From: Skermanella stibiiresistens SB22
GTDB lineage: Bacteria; Pseudomonadota; Alphaproteobacteria; Azospirillales; Azospirillaceae
Assembly: GCF_000576635.1 (NCBI RefSeq)
Contig: NZ_AVFL01000025.1
Coordinates: forward strand, 1-64,000
Direction of reading: 5' to 3'
Length of the DNA: 64,000 bases
Made by a program: the position numbers and the translations under genes. The notes beneath the pieces are model-generated. The model saw nothing but the letters and a program-made list of their open reading frames with translations. It was not told where the DNA came from and ran no database searches. Of the stretch, positions 49,239 through 58,152 are shown piece by piece; position 1 is the stretch's first letter; the number at the start of each line of letters is the position of its first letter.

Positions 49239-49309
49239 AAGACGGGATCCTGAACGACTGAACCTGGACGGCGAGTTTTCCACCCATAATAAAAACGGCG
49301 GAGGAAACC

Positions 49310-50368
49310 ATGTTCAAGACGGCGGAAGGCGAGGAAATCTTCATCATCGACGGCCATACCCACCTGTGGGACGGCAGCAAGGCTAACCAGAAGAACATCC
49401 ACGGCGCGCAGTTCATCGACTGCTTCTACGGCTACCACACCGCTCTCAGTCCCAAGGAGTATGTCTGGCCCAAGGAGAAGTTCGACAATTATGGCGCCGA
49501 GACCATGTACAACGACCTGTTCGTCGACGGCTACGACGACATGGCGATCTTCCAGCCGACATACCTCAAGGACTTCTACGTCAACGGCTTCAACACGATC
49601 GAGCAGAACGCCGTCCTGAAGGAGAAATACCCCGACCGCTTCATCCTCAACGGCGCCTGGGACCCGCGGGACGGCGAGGCGGGCATCGAGGCCCTGCACG
49701 AGCAGGTCGAGAAGTACAAGATCAAGGGCTGCAAGCTCTACACCGCCGAATGGAAGGGCGCCAGCAAGGGCTGGAAGCTGACCGACGAGTGGGCCCAGCG
49801 CTACATGGCCGAGTGCGTCAAGCTGGGCGTCAAGAACATCCACGTCCACAAGGGACCGACGATCCTGCCGCTCAACCGCGACGCCTTCGATGTCGCCGAC
49901 ATCGATGACGCCGCCACCAGCTTCCCCGAACTCAACTTCATCGTCGAGCATTGCGGGTTGCCGCGGCTGGACGACTTCTGCTGGATCGCAGTCCAGGAAC
50001 CCAACGTCTATGGCGGGCTGGCGGTGGCCCTGCCCTTCATCCACAGCCGGCCCGACTACTTCAACCAGGTCATCTCGGAACTGCTGTTCTGGCTGGGGCC
50101 GGACCGCCTGCTCTATGGCAGCGACTATGGCATCTGGTCGCCCAAGTGGCTGGTCGAGCGGTTCATGGCGCACGAACTGCCCGACACCATCAAGAAGGAC
50201 AAGGGCGTCGATCTGAACTTGGAGGCCAAGCGCAAGATCCTCGGCCTCAACGCCGCCAAGCTCTACGACATCGATGTCGCCACCCACCGGGCCCGGATCA
50301 CCGGCTCGGCCCCCGCCCGCGCGGAGGAGAACACGATGGCCCAAGTCGCCGAAGCCATAGGAGACTGA
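49310..50368 (+). CDS. Amidohydrolase-family (TIM-barrel) protein of the prm operon
   Basis: 352 residues of the amidohydrolase_2 type. The N-terminal metal motif FIIDGHTHLWDG (HxH, about residues 14-20) is present, with IHVHKGP, EHCGLPRLDDF and the late GSDYGIWSPK carrying the catalytic Asp. Decarboxylases and hydrolases of this superfamily act on small carboxylic or ring compounds. A homologous gene often accompanies prm/mim clusters, but its reaction is unknown. ATG 49310 follows GGAGGAAACC. It ends 5 bp before the DUF59 gene. Confidence 0.9.
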   Translation: MFKTAEGEEIFIIDGHTHLWDGSKANQKNIHGAQFIDCFYGYHTALSPKEYVWPKEKFDNYGAETMYNDLFVDGYDDMAIFQPTYLKDFYVNGFNTIEQNAVLKEKYPDRFILNGAWDPRDGEAGIEALHEQVEKYKIKGCKLYTAEWKGASKGWKLTDEWAQRYMAECVKLGVKNIHVHKGPTILPLNRDAFDVADIDDAATSFPELNFIVEHCGLPRLDDFCWIAVQEPNVYGGLAVALPFIHSRPDYFNQVISELLFWLGPDRLLYGSDYGIWSPKWLVERFMAHELPDTIKKDKGVDLNLEAKRKILGLNAAKLYDIDVATHRARITGSAPARAEENTMAQVAEAIGD

Positions 50369-50373
50369 GGCCC

Positions 50374-51192
50374 ATGTCCACCCCTGCGTTCGCGGACGCC
50401 GCTCCATCGAGCGCTGCCCGCGCGGCGGAGGTTTGGGCGAGCCTGGGTTCGGTGACCGACCCGGAACTCGATGAGCCGGTGACGGAGCTTCGCTTCGTCA
50501 CCGGGATCGAGGTGGACGCGGAGGGCCGCGTCCATATCGGGTTCCGGCTGCCGACCTACTGGTGCGCCGCCAACTTCGCCTTCCTGATGGCCGACGACAT
50601 GCGCGCCGCCGTGTCGTCGCTCCCCTGGGTCCGGCAGGTCACCGTCGACCTGCGCGACCACATGTATTCCGACACGATCAACCAGGGGCTGGCGCGGGGC
50701 CATTCCTTCAAGGCGACATTCGCGGAGGAGGCCGCCGACGAGGACTTGGACGAGTTGCGCCGGACCTTCCGGATCAAGGCCTATCAGCGGCGCCAGGAGG
50801 CGGTGATCCGCCACCTGCTCGACCGGGGCTGGGCGGTGACCGACATCCTCGATCTCGACCTGCCCCATCTGGCGACCCTCCCGATCGCCGACCCGGAAAC
50901 CCTCAAGTTGAGGGACCGCTACCTGGAGATCCGCCGCGAGTGGGGCGGAACCAGCGACAACGCGTTCACGTCGGCCGAAGGCGAGCCGGTCACCCCGGCG
51001 ACTTTCGGCGAATACCTGTCCCTGCTGCGCCGTGTCCGGATCAACACCGAGTTCAACGGCCACCTGTGCCGAGGGCTGCTTCAAGCCCGCTACGACGACG
51101 CCCCGACAGAGGGCGAACCCACCCTGGCCGACTTCATCGCCGGCCGGGTGGCCAAAAGGGAAATGGGAGGACACGACCAATGCCGAAAATGA
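50374..51192 (+). CDS. DUF59/MIP18-type Fe-S assembly protein with C-terminal extension
   Basis: 272 residues. The N-terminal half is a MIP18/SufT-like domain: WASLGSVTDPELDEPVTELRFVTGIEV, GFRLPTYWCAANFAFLMADDM with Cys65, and a strand VRQVTVDLRDHM. Such domains take part in Fe-S or metal-centre assembly. The remaining 150 residues are a helical extension (RIKAYQRRQEAVIRHLLDRGW...) not part of DUF59; I do not recognise it. It sits between amidohydrolase and GroEL in the operon and overlaps groEL by 13 bases, so a role in maturing the diiron or [2Fe-2S] centres is likely but unproved. Confidence 0.88.
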   Translation: MSTPAFADAAPSSAARAAEVWASLGSVTDPELDEPVTELRFVTGIEVDAEGRVHIGFRLPTYWCAANFAFLMADDMRAAVSSLPWVRQVTVDLRDHMYSDTINQGLARGHSFKATFAEEAADEDLDELRRTFRIKAYQRRQEAVIRHLLDRGWAVTDILDLDLPHLATLPIADPETLKLRDRYLEIRREWGGTSDNAFTSAEGEPVTPATFGEYLSLLRRVRINTEFNGHLCRGLLQARYDDAPTEGEPTLADFIAGRVAKREMGGHDQCRK

Positions 51193-52817
51193 TGCTCCAC
51201 CACGCCGAGGCCCGCGAGGCGCTTGGCCGGGGTGTCGCCAAGCTGACGCTCGCGGTCCAGGGCACGCTTGGCCCCAAGGGCATGAACGCGATCATCGACC
51301 GGCCGATCGGCACGCCGATCGTGTCCCGCGACGGCGTCAGCATCGCCGACGAGGTCGAACTGGAATGCCGATTCGAGAACATGGGCGCCCAGGTCGTGCG
51401 GGAGGTCTCCAAGCAGACCAACGAGGTCGCCGGTGATGGCACCACAACGGCCACCGTGCTAGCCAACGCGCTGATCCAGGGCGGCCTGAAGGTGCTGGAG
51501 GCCCATGGCAGCCCGGTCGATCTGGTCGCGGGCATCGACAAGGCCGCCGGCGCCGTGATCGAGGCGCTGCGCCGCTCCGCCCATCCGCTATCCGGCCACG
51601 TCCAGTTGCAGGCCGTCGCCACCATCGCCGCCACCGATCCGGCCCTGGGTCAGTTGGTCGCCGAGGCGCTTCGCCGCGTCGGGAGCGACGGCATCGTCGA
51701 GGTGGCGTTCGGCCCCGGCATCGAGACGACGCTGGAGGTGGTCGAGGGCATGTCGTTCGATCGCGGCTACATCTCCCACCACATGGTCACCGACGTGGAG
51801 ACCATGCGGGCCGTGCTGGACGACCCGCACATCCTGATCACCGACCAGCGGATAGCCTCCACCGATCAGATCGCGTCGATCCTGACCGAGGTCTCGGCGA
51901 CCGGCCGTCCGCTGCTGATCATCGCCGACGAATTGGCGCCGGAGGTCGTGGTCAGCCTGATGGGGCTCCGCCGGAACGGCGCCGGTCTGGCCGTCGCCGT
52001 GAATCCACCCGAGTTCGGCCACTGGCGGAAGGCCATGCTGGAGGACATCGCGATCCTGACCGGAGGACGGGTCATCGCCCGTGATCTCGGCGGCAAGCTG
52101 GACCAGGCGACGCTCGACGATCTCGGCTCCGCCGCCCAGGTCCGCGTCGGCCAGAACTTCACCTCGATCATCCGCGGCAATGGCGACGCGGAGATGATCC
52201 GCGCCCGCCGCGCCCAGGTGCAGCGCCAGTTCGACGCCGCCCCGCCGAACATCGAGCGCGACAAGTACACCGAACGCCTCGCCAAGCTGACCGGTGGAAC
52301 CGCCACCATCCTGGCCGGCGGCGCCACGCCCGCCGAGCAGAAGCGCCGCGTCCAACTGCTGGACGATAGCCTCAGCGCCGCCCGCGCGGCTCTGGAGGAA
52401 GGCGTCGTGGCCGGTGGCGGAACGGCCTTGATCCAGGTGGCGCCCCAGTTGGACGCGCTCGCCGCCGAGACCAGCGGTGGGGTCGGTGACGGCGTCAGGC
52501 TGTTCCAGCGGGCGCTGGCGGCGCCGCTGACCTGCATCGCCGAGAACTGCGGCCTACGCGCCGCCGACATCGTGAGCCGCGTGGCCCAGGCGCCCAAGGG
52601 CACCGGCTTCGACGCCCGGACGGCGCAATTCACCGACCTGCTGGAGGTGGGAGTCACCGACCCAGTCAAGGTCACCATGACGGCGGTCCGCAACGCGTCC
52701 TCCGCCGCCTGCCTGATCCTGAACACGCACACGCTGATCGCGGACCGCCCCGACGGTGCCGACCCGACGGCGGGACCGGCGCTGGGGGCCGGAGCGGAGA
52801 AGCTTGGCAGGCGGTGA
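51180..52817 (+). CDS. Divergent GroEL-like chaperonin dedicated to the monooxygenase
   Basis: A 545-residue HSP60. ATPase residues match GroEL: Asp51 (SRDGVS), the GDGTTT loop with Asp86, the second-half DDSLSAARAALEEGVVAGGG block. It differs from housekeeping GroEL in many positions and ends GAGAEKLGRR without the GGM tail. No groES lies nearby. Related chaperonins (MimG of actinobacterial mimABCD clusters, PrmG of Methylocella) are needed to fold the hydroxylase alpha subunit, so the same role is inferred. ATG 51180 follows GGGAGG at 9 nt within the end of the DUF59 gene. Confidence 0.93.
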   Translation: MPKMMLHHAEAREALGRGVAKLTLAVQGTLGPKGMNAIIDRPIGTPIVSRDGVSIADEVELECRFENMGAQVVREVSKQTNEVAGDGTTTATVLANALIQGGLKVLEAHGSPVDLVAGIDKAAGAVIEALRRSAHPLSGHVQLQAVATIAATDPALGQLVAEALRRVGSDGIVEVAFGPGIETTLEVVEGMSFDRGYISHHMVTDVETMRAVLDDPHILITDQRIASTDQIASILTEVSATGRPLLIIADELAPEVVVSLMGLRRNGAGLAVAVNPPEFGHWRKAMLEDIAILTGGRVIARDLGGKLDQATLDDLGSAAQVRVGQNFTSIIRGNGDAEMIRARRAQVQRQFDAAPPNIERDKYTERLAKLTGGTATILAGGATPAEQKRRVQLLDDSLSAARAALEEGVVAGGGTALIQVAPQLDALAAETSGGVGDGVRLFQRALAAPLTCIAENCGLRAADIVSRVAQAPKGTGFDARTAQFTDLLEVGVTDPVKVTMTAVRNASSAACLILNTHTLIADRPDGADPTAGPALGAGAEKLGRR

Positions 52818-52848
52818 GATCCGCCGCTCCCTGCCTGCCGGGGGTGAG

Positions 52849-52881
52849 ACGCACGGGGCTGACCGCCGACCCCGTGCGTCA
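52849..52881 (+). terminator. Hairpin after the groEL-like gene
   Basis: A perfect 11-bp stem GACGCACGGGG / CCCCGTGCGTC with an 11-nt loop lies 31 nt after the stop codon. It is not followed by a T tract, so it may act as a weak terminator or a 3' mRNA stabiliser separating the operon from prmR. Confidence 0.5.
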
Positions 52882-53042
52882 ATCTCGCGAATGCCGCCTG
52901 TATTCGAACAGTCGAAGGAGAGGGTAAGAAGATATCATCCGAACTTTATCGTTACCCAAGCAGCCATCACCGTGTAAACTCCAGCGATCCGGATCGCGCC
53001 GTTCGAGCACAAAAAAAGATCCGGGCGAGGGAGTGTGAATAC

Positions 53043-54986
53043 ATGCCCAAGACAGGAATCGGAGCGAAACAGTCGCCCCGAAGCGCGATCCATGCCGATG
53101 AAGCGTCGATCATGCGGGCATGGGAGGATTTCCTCGCCGGAGTGGACGACCAGCCGCCAGTCCGCAACGTGGTGGTCAATTCCTGGCGCCGCAGCCTGGA
53201 GAGCGGGGTCGACGCCCATGGGTGCAGCGCGCCGCTCGCCGTCCGGGACGACGGACTGCACCATCTCCGCATCCGCAACCGCGATCTTCTGACCGCCGCC
53301 GCCGGCACCCTGGCGGAGGCGATCGACCTGTTCATCGGAACCGGCTCGATCATGCTGGTCACCGATCCGTCCGGCGTCGTGCTGACGACCGTCGGCGACC
53401 GCGCCACGCTGGAGGCCGGCCGGGAGATCCATCTGGAACCGGGCGGAAACTGGCAGGAATCGGCGGCGGGCACCAACGGCATCGGCACCGCGCTGATCAC
53501 CCGGCAGCCGGTCCTGGTCCACGCGTCGGAGCATTTCTGCGCCGGGGTCAAGTCGTGGACCTGCGCCGCCGCCCCGATCCGCGACCCGATCGACGGCTCG
53601 CTGATCGGCCTGCTCGACATCTCCGGTCCGCGCCAGACCTTCCAGCGGCACAATCTGGCACTCGCCGTGGTGGCGGCGCGGCAGGTCGAATGGGCGATGG
53701 CCGACCAGGCGCGCCAGGAACGCGTCAAGCTGCTGGAAGCCTGCGTCGCCAAGCTGCCGACCTGGGTCGAGGACGGCATCATCGCGGTCGACCGCAAGGG
53801 CCGCGTGCTGCACGTCAGCGACCGCGCCCGAACCCTGCTGGAGCACGGCTCCGGCCCGACCCGGCTGGTGCTCGACAAGGAATCGCGGATCACCAGCCTG
53901 GACACCACCGGTTGGCCGGCGGAGTGGATGAAGCCGCTGGACGTGGACGGTGAGAACCTGGGCGCCCTGCTGGTGATCCCGGCCAAGCCACGCCGTTCCT
54001 CCGCCAAGGTACCGGCGGCGCGTCACGAAGGTGACCCGGGGCGCGACAGCTTCGCCGCCATCGTCGGAGCCAGCCCAGCGGTTCGCGTCGCCGTGGATCG
54101 CGCCCGGCGGCTGGCGGGACGGCGGGCACCCGTCCTGATCGAAGGTGAGACCGGCACCGGCAAGGAGTTGTTCGCCCGCGCCATCCATGGCGAGAGTGCG
54201 GTATCGCCATCGGACCCGTTCATCGCGTTCAACTGCGGCGCCGTCTCCAAGGAGTTGGTCGCCAGCGAGTTGTTCGGCTATGTCCGCGGCGCCTTCACCG
54301 GCGCCGCGTCGGAGGGCCGCCTTGGCCGCTTCGAACTGGCGGATGGCGGAACACTATGTCTGGACGAGATCGGCGAGTTGCCGCTCGACCTCCAGCCCTA
54401 CCTGCTCCGCGTGCTGGAGGAGGGCATCGTCTACCGTGTCGGCGACAGCGAGCCCCGGCGCGTCAACGTTCGGCTGATCGCCATGACCAACCGGAACCTG
54501 CGCGACGAGGTCGCGGCGGGCCGCTTCCGGCAGGATCTGTTCTACCGGATCAGCGTCACGACCGTCCGCATCCCGCCGCTCCGCGATCGGGAAGGCGACA
54601 CCGATCTGCTGGTGCCGCACTTCAACCAACTCCTATCCCGCCGCCACGATCTCCCACCCAAGAGGTTCGAGCCCGCCGTGCTGGACGCGCTGCGCCACCA
54701 TTCCTGGCCCGGCAACGTGCGCGAACTCCGAAACGTGGTCGAGAGCCTGCTGTTGATGAGCGACGAGGACACCATCACCGTCGCCGACCTGCCGCCCGAC
54801 ATAGCTCCCCCGGCCCCGGCCGAACCCGCCGCGGGCAACAAGCTCGAGACGCTGGAACGCCAAGCGATCGAGACCACCATCGCCGCCCATACCGGCAACT
54901 TGACGACCGCCGCCAAGGCGCTCGGCATCTCCCGGACGACGCTGTACCGCAAGATGGAGCACTACGGGCTGGAGCGGTATCAATAG
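53043..54986 (+). CDS. prmR: Sigma-54-dependent activator of the monooxygenase operon (PrmR/MimR-like)
   Basis: 647 residues. N-terminal GAF-type region (about 60-230; LFIGTGSIMLVTDPSGVVLTT...GTNGIGTALITRQPVLVHASEHF), a PAS-like segment (VEDGIIAVDRKGRVLHVSDRA), AAA+ domain with Walker A EGETGTGKE, the sigma-54 contact GAFTGA and Walker B GTLCLDEIGELP, and a C-terminal Fis helix-turn-helix (GNLTTAAKALGISRTTLYRKM). Its place at the end of the prm operon and the consensus sigma-54 promoter upstream of prmA make it the likely activator. ATG 53043 follows GGGCGAGGGAG at 10 nt. The 3' end overlaps the converging channel gene by 7 bases. Confidence 0.94.
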   Translation: MPKTGIGAKQSPRSAIHADEASIMRAWEDFLAGVDDQPPVRNVVVNSWRRSLESGVDAHGCSAPLAVRDDGLHHLRIRNRDLLTAAAGTLAEAIDLFIGTGSIMLVTDPSGVVLTTVGDRATLEAGREIHLEPGGNWQESAAGTNGIGTALITRQPVLVHASEHFCAGVKSWTCAAAPIRDPIDGSLIGLLDISGPRQTFQRHNLALAVVAARQVEWAMADQARQERVKLLEACVAKLPTWVEDGIIAVDRKGRVLHVSDRARTLLEHGSGPTRLVLDKESRITSLDTTGWPAEWMKPLDVDGENLGALLVIPAKPRRSSAKVPAARHEGDPGRDSFAAIVGASPAVRVAVDRARRLAGRRAPVLIEGETGTGKELFARAIHGESAVSPSDPFIAFNCGAVSKELVASELFGYVRGAFTGAASEGRLGRFELADGGTLCLDEIGELPLDLQPYLLRVLEEGIVYRVGDSEPRRVNVRLIAMTNRNLRDEVAAGRFRQDLFYRISVTTVRIPPLRDREGDTDLLVPHFNQLLSRRHDLPPKRFEPAVLDALRHHSWPGNVRELRNVVESLLLMSDEDTITVADLPPDIAPPAPAEPAAGNKLETLERQAIETTIAAHTGNLTTAAKALGISRTTLYRKMEHYGLERYQ

Positions 54987-55633
54987 TCGCGGCCGGCCCG
55001 CGCCTTGTAGACCGGCAGCGAGACGCCGAACGCGATGCCGACCGCCCGGATCCCGAAAGCGGTCAGGAACCCCGCGACCTGCGCCCAGATCAGCCCGGCA
55101 CCCGTCAGCGCCAGCATGACATCCACCAGGGCTCCCGCCGCCGCGGCCGTGGCGTAGATCTCCTTCCGAAGCACCAGCGGCACCTCGGCGCACAACACGT
55201 CGCGGATGATGCCGCCGAAGGTCGCCGTCATGACCCCCATGATCACGGCGACCGGCAGCGGCGCCCCGGCGTCCAGCGCCTTCTCCGCGCCCGTCACGCA
55301 GAACAGCGCCAGCCCGGCGGCGTCGGCCCACAGCAGCGCCTTGTAGCGTGATTCAAGGAAGGGAGCCGTGAAGAACAGCAGCACCCCGGCGGCGATGCAG
55401 ATCAGCACGTATTCCGGCGACGCGATCCAATAGACCGCACCCTGTCCCAGCAGCAGGTCCCGAATGGTGCCGCCGCCGATCCCGGTGACGGTCGCGATCA
55501 GGCAAAACCCGACGATATCCATCTGCTTCCGCGATGCCGTCAGGGCACCGCTGGCGGCGAACACGGCGACCCCGCACAGGTCCAGCCAGTAAATACCGCG
55601 CAACTCCAGCCATTGGCCCCACCATTGGCTCAA
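54980..55633 (-). CDS. UPF0126/TRIC-family membrane channel protein (YicG-like)
   Basis: About 217 residues with seven hydrophobic segments and an internal repeat. Each half carries the GGGTIRD / GGIIRD type glycine motif (TVTGIGGGTIRDLLLGQ and TATFGGIIRDVL), the hallmark of trimeric intracellular cation channel relatives. Start: TTG 55633 follows GGGAG at 7 nt; ATG 55666 would add 11 residues but has its purine tract too close. The stop lies inside the end of prmR on the opposite strand. Confidence 0.88.
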   Translation of the reverse strand: MSQWWGQWLELRGIYWLDLCGVAVFAASGALTASRKQMDIVGFCLIATVTGIGGGTIRDLLLGQGAVYWIASPEYVLICIAAGVLLFFTAPFLESRYKALLWADAAGLALFCVTGAEKALDAGAPLPVAVIMGVMTATFGGIIRDVLCAEVPLVLRKEIYATAAAAGALVDVMLALTGAGLIWAQVAGFLTAFGIRAVGIAFGVSLPVYKARAGRDY

Positions 55634-55733
55634 CGCACATCTCCCATGCCGATGGTTACAAAGCATACCTTCTATACACGGGCATCCTTTGGTGAGAAGC
55701 TACGCCAACTATTTCCGCCAAGCAGAAGATTCA

Positions 55734-56939
55734 ATGACCTCGTTGTCAGAAGGACGGGTCCGGCCCGTCAATCCCCATTGGCTGGCCATCGTCCTCAGTT
55801 CCCTGATGGCCTTCGCGCCGCTCGCGATCGACATGTACCTGCCGGCGCTTCCCGAGATTGGCCGGGGGCTGAACGCGACCCCCGCGACCGTCCAACTCTC
55901 GCTGGCCAGCTTCTTCCTGGGGTTCGGCTCGGGTCAGCTGGTCTGGGGACCGCTCGGCGACCGGTTCGGCCGGCGTAGTCCGATCGTGATCGGCATCGTC
56001 ATCTACATCGCCGCGTCGTTCGGCTGCGCCCTCACCAACGACGCGGACCATCTGGTGCTGTGGCGGTTCGTCCAGGCTTTCGGCGCCTGCGCCGCTCCCG
56101 TCCTGGCCCGCGCCATGGTGCGCGACCTGTTCCCGCAGGACCAAGCCGCCCGCATGCTGTCCCTGATGATGCTGATCATGGGGATAGCACCAATGGTGGC
56201 CCCGCTGATCGGGGGACAGATCCTGGTGCTGCTGGACTGGCGGGCGATCTTCTGGGGTTTGGCCGCCTTCGGGCTCGTGGTGCTGCTGGCGCTGTTCTCC
56301 ATCCCGGAAAGCCTGCCCAGCGCCCAGCGCCGACGCGTCGGGATCGGCGCCATGGTGATGGGCTATCTGAGGCTGCTCGGCAATCGCTCCTACATGGCCT
56401 ACACGCTGGCCGGCGCGTTCTTCACGGGCGGCATGTTCACCTATATCGCGGCGACTCCATTCGTCTACATCGAATACTTCGGCATCTCGCCGCAGATCTA
56501 TGGCTTCCTGTTCGGCATGAACGTCATCGGCATGATGGCCTTCAACATCGTCAACCGCAGGCTCGTCACGCTGATCGGATCGGACCGCGCGCTGCTGTAC
56601 GGCTCGATCGGCTGCGCCGTGTTCGGCGTGGCTTTGGCGGTCCTGGGTGGAACCGGAAGCTTCGGCCTGCTCGGCATCGTGGTGCCCCTATTCCTCTACC
56701 TGTCGATGATGGGCTTGGTCGGCGCCAACTCCATGGCGGGCTCCATGTCGGTCATCCCCGGAATGGCCGGTGCCGCGTCCGGTCTGGCCGGAACCGTGCA
56801 GTTCGCCCTGGGGGCCCTGGCGAGCGCGCTGGTCGGCTGGCTGTCCGACGGCACGCCCGCGCCCATGGCGCTGGTGATCGGCGGGATGGGCATCTGCTGC
56901 GCGCTGTCGGCATTGGCGCTGCCGACCCGGCGGACGTGA
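55734..56939 (+). CDS. Bcr/CflA-type MFS drug exporter
   Basis: 401 residues with 12 hydrophobic segments. The opening LSSLMAFAPLAIDMYLPALPEI and the loop-2 motif GPLGDRFGRRSPI identify the Bcr/CflA branch of DHA1 exporters, which pump bicyclomycin, chloramphenicol or metabolites. ATG 55734 (MTSLSEGRVRPVN) is chosen over a longer frame from 55689, which adds a residue run unlike the family. Ribosome site weak (AGAAG). Monocistronic. Confidence 0.93.
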   Translation: MTSLSEGRVRPVNPHWLAIVLSSLMAFAPLAIDMYLPALPEIGRGLNATPATVQLSLASFFLGFGSGQLVWGPLGDRFGRRSPIVIGIVIYIAASFGCALTNDADHLVLWRFVQAFGACAAPVLARAMVRDLFPQDQAARMLSLMMLIMGIAPMVAPLIGGQILVLLDWRAIFWGLAAFGLVVLLALFSIPESLPSAQRRRVGIGAMVMGYLRLLGNRSYMAYTLAGAFFTGGMFTYIAATPFVYIEYFGISPQIYGFLFGMNVIGMMAFNIVNRRLVTLIGSDRALLYGSIGCAVFGVALAVLGGTGSFGLLGIVVPLFLYLSMMGLVGANSMAGSMSVIPGMAGAASGLAGTVQFALGALASALVGWLSDGTPAPMALVIGGMGICCALSALALPTRRT

Positions 56940-56988
56940 CGTGACCGGTTCGAATGGAGCTTTCGCACCAGCCAAGCGTTAGGCTGGC

Positions 56989-58152
56989 ATGAACATTCAG
57001 ACACCCGCTCCGGCGCCGACCCAAGCTTTTCCCCCCATGGCGCCGGAGCGCGTCGCGCGGTTCGCCGCCGCCGTGCCCGGCCCCGTTCCCGAGGACGGTT
57101 TTCCCCTGGACGCCATCGAGGCGCTGGAGCGATCCGGGCTGCTGACCGCTCCGCTTCCGGTGGACCAGGGCGGTTGCGGGTTGGGGCTGGTTCCCGGAAC
57201 GATGCGGGAACTGCTGGACACCCTGCGCGCGGCCGGCCGGATCGACCTCGCGGTTGGGCGGCTCTACGAGGGCCATTGCAACGCGCTCCAGCTGATCCAC
57301 CATTTCGGCACGCCGGAGCAATGGACCGCCGCCGCCCATGACGCCGCGGCCGGGCACATGTTCGCGGTCTGGAACACGCAGGGCGGTCGCGGCGTCGATT
57401 TGTCCGACCGCGACGGCCGACCCGTGCTCGACGGCGAGAAGACGTTCTGCTCGGGCGCCGGCGACATCACCCGGCCGCTGATCACGGTGTCGGCCGCGGG
57501 TCAGCAGCCCCGGATGTGCCTGATCCGCGCCGAGGAACTGCCGATGGGCTTCGACCTGACGGCGTGGAAACCGCTCGGCATGGTGGCGTCGAGCAGCGGC
57601 GCCATCCGGATCGACGACATGACGATCGAGCCCGCCGACTTGATCGGCCAGCCGGGCGACTACCATCTCCAGCCCTGGTTTTCCGGCGGCGCGGTTCGCT
57701 TCGCCGCCGTGCATCTCGGGGGCGCCGAGGCCCTGCTTGACGAGGTGGTCGAGCATCTGACCTCCAGGGGCCGCGATGGCGATCCCTATCAGGTGGCGCG
57801 CGTCGGCACCATGGCGGTCGCGGTCGAAAGCGGGCGGGCGTGGCTGGCCCGGGCGGCGGAGGCGGCCGACGCCGTGTTCGGCCACGGCGATCCGGCGCCC
57901 GACGCCGCGGCGGAAGCCGTCCATGTCGCCAACATGACGCGCACCGCGATCGAGCGGATTTGCCTGGACGTCCTGGAGGACGCCGTGCGCGGCATCGGCG
58001 TCGCCGGCCTGCTCAAGCCGCATCCACTGGAACGGCGGGGGGGCGACCTCACCACCTACCTGCGCCAGCCGGCACCCGACGCGACGCTGGCCGCGGTCGG
58101 CAAGCACGTCCTCGCCACTCGGGGCCAGCGCTCCAGCGGTGCGGGCGCGTGA
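56989..58152 (+). CDS. Acyl-CoA dehydrogenase-like flavoprotein
   Basis: 387 residues with the acyl-CoA dehydrogenase fold: helical N-terminal domain (LDAIEALERSGLLTAPLP), a beta middle domain (GEKTFCSGAGDITRPLITVSA, FDLTAWKPLGMVASSSGAIRID) and a helical C-terminal domain. The usual catalytic Glu is not evident, so it may be a monooxygenase-like or inactive member rather than a beta-oxidation enzyme. GTG of the PIG-L gene overlaps its stop. It belongs to a group with a deacetylase, a NodS-like methyltransferase and a GT2 enzyme, suggesting glycan or lipid tailoring. Confidence 0.85.
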   Translation: MNIQTPAPAPTQAFPPMAPERVARFAAAVPGPVPEDGFPLDAIEALERSGLLTAPLPVDQGGCGLGLVPGTMRELLDTLRAAGRIDLAVGRLYEGHCNALQLIHHFGTPEQWTAAAHDAAAGHMFAVWNTQGGRGVDLSDRDGRPVLDGEKTFCSGAGDITRPLITVSAAGQQPRMCLIRAEELPMGFDLTAWKPLGMVASSSGAIRIDDMTIEPADLIGQPGDYHLQPWFSGGAVRFAAVHLGGAEALLDEVVEHLTSRGRDGDPYQVARVGTMAVAVESGRAWLARAAEAADAVFGHGDPAPDAAAEAVHVANMTRTAIERICLDVLEDAVRGIGVAGLLKPHPLERRGGDLTTYLRQPAPDATLAAVGKHVLATRGQRSSGAGA

